The position numbers were made by a program, and so were the translations under genes. Under the pieces are notes generated by a model, which was given only the letters and a program-made list of their open reading frames with translations, was not told the DNA's origin and ran no database searches. A DNA stretch of 64,000 bases from Dromaius novaehollandiae (taxonomy: Eukaryota > Chordata > Aves > Casuariiformes > Dromaiidae): the NCBI RefSeq assembly GCF_036370855.1, contig NC_088099.1, positions 150,989,517-151,053,516 on the forward strand. The letters are read 5' to 3'. Of the stretch, positions 56,986 to 64,000 are shown piece after piece (the stretch's first letter is position 1; each line of letters opens with the position of its first letter).

Positions 56986-59900
56986 CTGTAGCAAAACAAA
57001 AATGTTGTAATAATTCTGCTTGGGCGTCAATTAAAGAGTCAAAGAGAAGTTCCCCCGAGCTGGAATGGCTGCGCTGCAGAGCTGCTCCAAGGAGGAGGCA
57101 AATTCCTCTATGCACCATTTAGTGCCACTTCAGAGAGAGAATTGGCAGAGGTGCAAGGAGGCTGCCAAGACAAGCTGGTTAACTGCTCTCTGGAGTCCCT
57201 GACCGCCCCACTCAAGCAGCACATGCCTGCTTTCCATGTAGGCAGCTCTGCATGGAGCAAGAGGCTGATGCCTTGGCTTGCAGGCAAGTGGGGAGCTACA
57301 GCTCCTAAGTGAGATCCAGCCCTTACGAATGCGGAGGTCAGGCTATCCTGAGCCAGACACGGGGCCCCTGGGGGTCCCAAGAGTCTGCACTGGGATTCTG
57401 CTCAAATGCCTCTTTTTGCCTGATTGGGGTTCTGTGTGATGGAGACCCAAGCCTCAATCTGCACTTTTTAATTAAAGAAACTACATGTGTTGCTGTGTAA
57501 CGCACATTGTCACTCCTTTGCTCAGCATCAGTACAAAGGTATGCTGTGCAAATTTCAACCTAAGCAACAAAAACACAGGCAGGCACATGGGTTTGTATAA
57601 GAGCTTTTCTTTCACTGACTGAGGTGGAACAGAAGACTGAGGTGATACATATTTGCAGGCATGAACTGTCTTCTGTATAAAAGGTCCTGATGCTAAATCC
57701 AACTGATAAGAAATGTCCTCTTGAAATATTATTCTATTAGGCAAGTTCAAAGAAAGGAAATGAGCCGATCATATTCATCAAATTTATAACTAAACTGAAT
57801 AGTACATATTCAGTGAACAGGCTATGAAACCTGAAATGCCTAAAAACAACTTAATCAGACTGACCATATTTTAAATTCCTTAGTTAAAACTTCCGTGAGA
57901 TGAAGAAATGAAAATATTCAGGATTCTCCCTCAAATCATTCCGAATAAATCTGACCCCTTCTTTATAACTCTGATTTCAGAAATGAAATGTACCTTTCTT
58001 GAAGTTTGCTCTCAGATTCCTTCAACTTTGTTTTTAAATGTCGTACTGTAACTTCTTTCTGCTGCAGAGGAGTCAAATACTGCTCTGGATTTGGTGGCTT
58101 AATGCCATGATTCTCACCACAAGACGTGTATCTCCCTGATCGCCTGAAAATTAAAAAAAAAAAAACCAAAAAAACCAACCACCACATAACATCACTCCGA
58201 CAGTTCTTTAGTTTTGGCAGAAAGAAAGATATCACATTGACTGATACAAAGCTGAGTTTACACTTGATTCATTTTGAGCTTCTCTCAGCATCAGCACAAG
58301 TGACTCAGCCTGGCAAATCAAAGCACTCGAGGAAACTGCTGATTTGTGGCTATAGTAAAAAATTTACTATTTATTGTACTTGGTTTCAGTGCAATTACAT
58401 CAAATGAGATATTTGACTTTAAAATACCTAAACATCCTCTCATCTAAAATGGGTGGAGTTTTCAACAGCAGACAGCAAGGACACTTGCAAAGGCACTCTT
58501 ACTTACTAACTAAGTTAGTGTAACAATTCAGTTTAGATCCATGTATGAAATATGAAATCAAGCACAGTGAAAGTAGTTTCATGCTATCTATCTCAAGATA
58601 TATATCTGGCATGCCTGACAGTGAGTTGCCTGAGGGACAAAATGAGAGAGAGAAACAGCAGCAGAATGGAAGCCACATCCAGGTGGCAATTCAGTCTCTG
58701 TGATACGTGAGACCTCCTGTGGAGGTATCTGTTTTCTGTACGTGAAACTGCATTCTTTAGGTAGGTGCCTAAGGCTAAGCAGGGTGAATTTTTGCATGAG
58801 TATACACTCATGCAAACCCTACTACATCCAAAACTCTCTGAAGCAAAATGAAGCCTTTTATATGAAAGAGCCACTAAAGCCACATGAGAATTGATGGTAT
58901 GAAACCACATGAAAGACCCTGCCTTGGAGTGAAAACCAGCTACAGGAGACCTTTGACTAAAAGTAGCACTGAGTTTTACAGTGCTGAAACAATCAAAGCT
59001 TTCACACTAGGAGAAAAACGTGGGACGGAGAAACTTGCTGACTGTCCAACAACCAATATGAAAAGTCACACCTATGTTCAGGAGCAAGATGACTTGCTCC
59101 CCAATCCAGAGAGCTGATTCCACATTTGAGGGTGGAGAAGGTAAGTCAGTGCACCGAATACTGGGAGGATGAAATAAACACTTGCCTCATTACTGGGCTG
59201 CTATCACTTCCTTTGTATGAGCCTGAGTTACTGCTACTGGCTGAAGAAGCTCCATAATTCTGATGGATATTAACAGGACTCAGCTGATTTCTGCAGAGTG
59301 TTGACAAAAGGTCCTTTTCACGGGAAGTAGGTGGACTGCCTCCAGACTTGTAGGATGAGGATCCATTATTCCGACCATAAGAGCCACGACTGGAGGGGGG
59401 ACCAAAATGGTTAAAGCATATTAGATAATCCCCATCACACAACCCATTGTGTGTCTTATTTTAAACACAACTTTGTCTATCTGTCTAAAACAGATAAATA
59501 ACAGTGAGTGCCTGGGAAGAAAGAAAGTCTTGATATCCTCAGCCACTGCACATTCTTTCATTGACTGTGAGGGTCTTAGTTTGAATTACGTGATCCAGGG
59601 AAACCTCTGGCATTTTCACATTTCTCTGTTTATAGTACAATTTCCAGTGATTCCATCAGATCATCCATGTTCTCTGAACCGCTGACTCCTTTAAGTAACT
59701 AGAGGACTGCAATCTTGACTAGTTCCAAAAGACTCACATTTCAGCTTTTCCCTGCCAGGCCTGCAGAGAGATGCCTACCCTTGGAGGCTGAAGGAGGGTT
59801 CTTGTAAGAGTGCTTTCACGATCCTCAGCAAGCAGCTTGAGGGATCACAGTGTGCAGCGGAAACAGATTTTGTTAGAGCCACTGTTCTTTTGTGCCTTTG

Positions 59901-61919
59901 GCATACTGGGTGCTTCAGCTGTCATTGTCAGCTATTCATTTTCTTAGATATAGTTTGAACCCTACTGAGAGAAGGCTGAAATGGTATTAAAATAGACAAA
60001 GAAAAGCACAGCTCTTTTCTTTCTTCCAATTTCTCTCATACATATCTACCTTTCTTTTCCCAATATTTATTAAATAATCTGATTGTTAATTGTGTGTGGT
60101 TGAAAGCAATTCATATCTGAACTGTTCAATGGCTGCCCAAAAGCTATGGCACTCTGAAAACAGCTTTTAGAGGTGCATTTTTATTTTGTTCAGTTAATTT
60201 GCTTTCCTACTGTGCCTCTACTTTCATTTTCTCTCATGGAATTTGTTGTACTAAACTGTAATAAAGGAAAAAGGGCAGGTTTCAAAAAATATGGAAAAAG
60301 GCAAATCCAGCCAGTGAAGGAGAAGGATAGAACATAAAAAACAAAATACCATAGAATTACAAAGCAAAATCTCGTCTTAAAATTGTCTGAACTGGTTTCC
60401 TCCCTTCTCTGAAAATGGAACACTTTATAAGGAACAGATGGTTGAGTGGCTACGCTGCAAATCTTCATCACAGTGCTGTGGTTTGGGGGATTTTATAATT
60501 ATTTTACAATAAAGTGCAGGACTGTGGTTTGTGACAATACGGAAATGTTTCATAGCGAGTTAAGTCAAACAGTTAAAATGAATGTATTACAAAGAAGACG
60601 TCTCTTCATTTTGTACAGTACAGCATCAATTTTTGTGTAAGGCAGAATCTGCACATAATGTAATAACAGCAATGCATTTGGAGAAGCACTATTATAGAGG
60701 ACTTCTAGCCAATTAAGTAGGGCAGTATGGTCTAATTTAAACCTATATTTAAACACAACAATATATGCAATTACATATTCTCTTACTGAAAAAGTAAAGG
60801 TCATTTTAGGACTTCATATTATATTTAGTGCTGCTTTTTTCACAGCCAGTACTTTACTAGTTAGATTTATTCTAGAGAGAGCCTAACTACTGTTTATTTT
60901 TCTAACAGTCTCATGACACGGATAGGAAACTCTTCATTAAGCATCATTCTGCTGATCCCTGTACACTGGGGCACACTGTGATCTTGGAGAAGCCTGTGTG
61001 CCTTGAGCATATGGGTATCCTGCTGTCCTTCCCCTGCCGCCTGCCAGCTCCACTCTTGTGATTGCACAAAGGGCAGGAAACAAATCTTTCAGTTTGAACT
61101 CTTTCCACCCACTCAGAAACTGCAATCAGCAGGGATTGCGTGGGCAGAGCACAACGTGCACTGCTCTATCCAAACTCCCCAGTATTCAGAAGCAGTTCAC
61201 ATGTGCTATGGAAAAAACTAACAGAAATCTTTTATGAAATGTTCATTTAGATAGATGACTATGATTTTTTTTTAATTGTGTATAGGTTACTCATATAAAG
61301 GTTAGACACAGGTGCTTTAGAAATGATCATTTAAGGCAAAATTATCAGCTTCTTCCTAGGAAAAATAAGCTCATGACCTGTAAAGGTGTATGCTGAGCTG
61401 ACAATTTACCACAGAAAAAAAACAAAGTGATATGACCAGAAGGTTAAGGTTAATCGGTTAGAAGCACTGCTGTTAACTAACATATATCCAGCCGTCTCCC
61501 CCCCTATTCCAGCCAGTGCCTTTTTTACCTTACCTGATCGAATCACAAATGCTCGTTATGAATAAATAACAAAAAAGTGCCAGTTAGCTGATCTTATGGC
61601 ATATTGACAATTTTTGTTGTCCAAATACAGCATTTTTGTTCTCTCTCATATCGCAATTCTGATTGGTGTAAGTACTGCCAGAGAGCACACTGTAATCCAA
61701 ATTGTTTTAAAACTCACAGTAGTGATATTATATGTATTAGCTGCAAGGCATTACAGAGTAGTCTCTCTCTGCACTAAGCAACCCTTGAAATATATAGCAC
61801 AAATTGCTTTGCTTACTTGCGAGAAAAAGAAGATCTTTTGCTTCCAGCAGCAGACATATGGACTTCAGGAGCTGAAATACTGCCTGTGCTGCTTGAAGAG
61901 CTAAAATCAGCTTCACTCC
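55872..61919 (-). CDS. SYBU: SYBU (syntabulin), C-terminal four coding exons
   Basis: Coding exons, 5' to 3' on the minus strand, are complement(61817..61919), (59186..59389), (57994..58143) and (55872..56985). They give about 522 residues, against roughly 663 in human, so about 140 N-terminal residues lie beyond the right edge. Order of parts: a Ser-rich stretch (EADFSSSSSTGSISAPEVHM; SSNSGSYKGSDSSPVMR); a conserved lead-in (PNPEQYLTPLQQKEVTVRHL); a long coiled coil (REDWIEEECHRVEAQLALKE to KYFIDINIQNKKLESLLQSM); an acidic, less conserved middle; and a conserved hydrophobic tail (LLVDLLAVAAPVVPTILWAF) near the C-terminus, which fits a tail membrane anchor. Syntabulin links kinesin-1 (KIF5B) to syntaxin-1-containing vesicles and mitochondria in axonal transport. 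The intron between 59186 and 58143 uses a GC donor. SYBU is convergent with EBAG9, as in human. Confidence 0.97.
56986..57993. other. SYBU intron (last)
   Basis: 1.0 kb GT-AG intron on the minus strand; nothing else recognised. Confidence 0.8.
57994..58143 (-). CDS. SYBU: SYBU coding exon
   Basis: 150 bp, acceptor AATTTTCAG|G and donor AAAG|GTACAT. Encodes RSGRYTSCGENHGIKPPNPE, then QYLTPLQQKEVTVRHLKTKL and KESESKLQE. Confidence 0.96.
58144..59185 (-). other. SYBU: SYBU GC-AG intron
   Basis: 1.04 kb intron whose donor reads GCAAGT and whose acceptor reads TTTTCAG. GC donors make up roughly one percent of vertebrate introns and are read by the normal U2 spliceosome when the rest of the donor matches well, as here (AG|GCAAGT). 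Confidence 0.9.
59186..59389 (-). CDS. SYBU: SYBU coding exon with GC donor
   Basis: 204 bp, acceptor CCCTCCAG|T and donor ATGAG|GCAAGT at 59185/59184. Contains SREKDLLSTLCRNQLSPVNI and the Ser-rich SASSSNSGSYKGSD. Only a GC donor at this point keeps the frame (MR|RSGRY); a nearby GT three bases on would break it. Confidence 0.95.
59390..61816. other. SYBU intron
   Basis: 2.4 kb GT-AG intron, AT-rich, no exon or repeat family recognised. Confidence 0.75.
61817..61919 (-). CDS. SYBU: SYBU coding exon (first in window)
   Basis: 103 bp, acceptor CCTTTCCAG above 61919 and donor AA|GTAAGC below 61817. Encodes SEADFSSSSSTGSISAPEVH and then MSAAGSKRSSFSR. The first two bases complete a Gly codon from an exon outside the window. 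Confidence 0.95.
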
Positions 61920-62367
61920 CTGGAAAGGAAAAGGAAAGGGTAAAACACGATGGAAATTTTAACTCGAAGACTGTTTTCAGAATAACAATGAATCACAAGC
62001 ATCCTTCCTTTGTCTGTCTTGTGTGAATTTTAGAAGTTGCATGAATTTTCAAACATCCCTGAGGACAAGCACTGGACATGTTCCAGATTTTCAACAATTC
62101 CTCAGAACTGGCAATTCAACGAGAGTAGAAAAAAAATTGGGCAGAAACTTCTTCTATGGAAACCATTTTAGAAGTAGGCTAAAAGCATTAGTTATGACAA
62201 CCTGTTTGCTTTCTCACAGTTATCAATATACGAATGAGGCTGCTGATAGGGGTCCTTCAAAAGCACAGTGATTAAGAACATACAGTTGTTACTGCATTTC
62301 TCTTTTTTTAAACCACTGGGAAGTACCACTTACTGGGGAGAAAGCTTGTTCTTTTCTGCTTTCTCAG

Positions 62368-62440
62368 ATGATATATATGTATATAGGTTACTAGAGTAAA
62401 TATATGTATATATATTTATATATGTGTGTATATATGTATT
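62368..62440. repeat. Impure (TA)n/(TGTA)n microsatellite
   Basis: Runs of ATATATGTATAT-type sequence interrupted by a short unique stretch. Confidence 0.75.
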
Positions 62441-62924
62441 TAGATTTTCATGTGGCACAGAAGCATAGTAAGACAGTTCTAACAGATTTTAAATAATCCA
62501 ATAATAATGCGTGGCTCTCAAGTGCTTCTTGGGTGTTAAGCCATACTATCTGATTACTGACTGTCTATGGATTACAGCTTTTATTTTCCAGGCTCTGTTA
62601 TATACACAAAAAATGCATTCCCTTTGCTGAGGCCAGAAAGTCTTATCATCTGGAAAAAAAACCCTGAAGAAGTTAGCTTTTTTAAATCTCATTTTGTCAC
62701 TCAAATGGCAAATTTTCCAAGCCATATCCACGTCTAATGCTGCAGAGTCACAATGACGGATAATAACGTTATTTCAGGGAATGGAAATAACTTTCTGACA
62801 CACTTTAACAACAGCTGGTCAGCAGGAAGAAACATCATGATTTACATAGCATCTTTCATTTGGGAATTTCAACGCACCTTGCAGCCATTGACTATCCTAG
62901 CATTACCCAAATCACACCCAGAAG

Positions 62925-63335
62925 TTGGGGAGGGGATCTGCCCAAGACCATTGAGCACGTGCATGGTGCCCTGGCCCCACGAAGGTCCCCACGCACAGGC
63001 GGATCCTTCCGGGGCCACCTAGGAAGCCAGGAGGAACAGCAGGAGGCCACCGAGGTGATGAGGCCAAGGAGGTGGGCACCTTGCTGCCCTCCCAACGCAG
63101 GGAGGGACACCTCCAAGCGGGGGCAAGGCTCCCTAAGGAAACTCATATGGCAGACTTCCTGACAGGGTTTATACCCTGGTTAGAGGCTTCCCAGCAGTTT
63201 GTACCCTGGCTCTCCCACGCAGCCCCTGCCACCCTTTGCTGGCTGTGCTGAGTGGTGGCCCTTCCTGTGTGTCCTTCAGAGTTGCCTCCACCACCCTGCA
63301 CAGAAATACCACTCAGGTGAGCAGTTGGAGACTTA
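62925..63335. other. GC-rich block in SYBU intron
   Basis: About 400 bp that is clearly richer in G and C than its flanks, with overlapping open frames on both strands but no recognised protein. It sits just left of a T26 run. Could be a decayed GC-rich retroposon or a regulatory block. Confidence 0.4.
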
Positions 63336-63350
63336 TCACAGAAGAGCTTC

Positions 63351-63376
63351 TTTTTTTTTTTTTTTTTTTTTTTTTT
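63351..63376. repeat. Poly(T) tract, 26 bases
   Basis: Long pure T run. It could be the tail of a minus-strand retroposed sequence lying to its right, but no such element was recognised. Confidence 0.8.
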
Positions 63377-64000
63377 GCTATAAACCACTTTTCCACGAGG
63401 GGGAGATGCAGCTACAGCTACTGTGATAGCCACCGTGACAAATAAAACCTCTAAGTTCAGAGATAGTTAAATCTTTAGCACAGCTGACTGGCACATCTCA
63501 GGCTCCTGAACGCTCTGGACTGCAAAAAAAGGCATTGTTAGAGCATGTTTTCACAGACACAAAACCATTTAGCAAAAGATGTTAGCCGCTTATGGTCACA
63601 GTGGTCTCAGAACATACATCCTCTGATTTAACCCAGTAGAGTTTCCTAATTTCACAAAGTCCAAGTGTCAGAACATACATTACTCATTAGTCCAACCTGT
63701 ACATTCAATCTCAAATACCAACTGAGAAGAATTGTTCTCTTTTTGGCAAGGAAAGCACTGCCCTTCCTGTGATGTCTTCTTGGTTGTTTGAGTGCTGCAG
63801 GATTCGGCAGGATCAAGCTGGTTTTACTGTGTTTTTTTTTTTTTCCAGTTGCAAGTCTATGAGATATAAATCAGATCACTTTTGTTTACCCTTCACAGAC
63901 ATGGAAGCGAAGAAGTTTAAGAAACTCAAGAACAAAACCAAACTCAAGCTATTTCCAGTTATTAACTGGATGCTCTTGCGATGACAGCACAGAAGCCCAT

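Larger units (their letters stand above)
61920..64000. other. Right edge: SYBU intron (partial)
   Basis: Upstream of the first SYBU exon in the window on the minus strand. Contains an AT-rich microsatellite (62368-62440), a GC-rich block (about 62925-63335) and a T26 run (63351-63376). No further SYBU exon was recognised. Confidence 0.65.

Noticed and set aside
1-64000. CRISPR arrays, bacterial operons, insertion sequences, tRNA or rRNA genes, endogenous retroviruses
   Set aside because: None seen. Composition, splice-bounded exons and gene content are those of a vertebrate chromosome.

Overview
The window is nuclear DNA from an amniote, almost certainly a bird. The coding exons match vertebrate genes very closely. 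The DNA is AT-rich, the introns are compact, and there are two sharp CpG islands. Interspersed repeats are rare: one clear CR1 LINE 3' end and a few decayed CORE/tRNA-type SINE relics. No bacterial, viral or organellar genes were seen. I cannot name the species.

Layout, left to right. (1) 1-9879, minus strand: the 5' part of NUDCD1, with coding exon 1 at 9762-9879 and exon 2 at 1324-1478; the rest of the gene lies beyond the left edge. (2) About 9590-10560: a CpG island holding a divergent NUDCD1/ENY2 promoter with two identical ZNF143/THAP11-type sites. (3) 10625-13955, plus strand: complete ENY2 coding sequence (4 coding exons, 96 aa), with three AATAAA signals by 14323. (4) About 14.3-28.7 kb: a region with no recognisable exon. 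In mammals the very large gene PKHD1L1 sits here; I saw no trace of it. The region holds a striking compound inverted repeat (16020-16132), two tRNA-type SINE relics and a GC-rich block. (5) About 28750-29740: the CpG island promoter and probable non-coding first exon of EBAG9. (6) 35861-49379, plus strand: complete EBAG9 coding sequence (6 coding exons, 213 aa). (7) 54840-61919, minus strand: the 3' part of SYBU (syntabulin), four coding exons for about 522 residues, including one GC-AG intron. Its N-terminal exons lie beyond the right edge.

Gene order and strands (NUDCD1 minus, ENY2 plus, EBAG9 plus, SYBU minus) match human 8q23 apart from the missing PKHD1L1. The genes do not form a pathway: NUDCD1 is a NudC/CS-domain protein, ENY2 serves SAGA and TREX-2, EBAG9 acts at the Golgi in regulated secretion, and SYBU links kinesin-1 to axonal cargo. 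I found no novel multi-gene system. The best leads are the inverted repeat, the PKHD1L1 gap, the upstream ORFs of EBAG9 and the GC-AG intron of SYBU.
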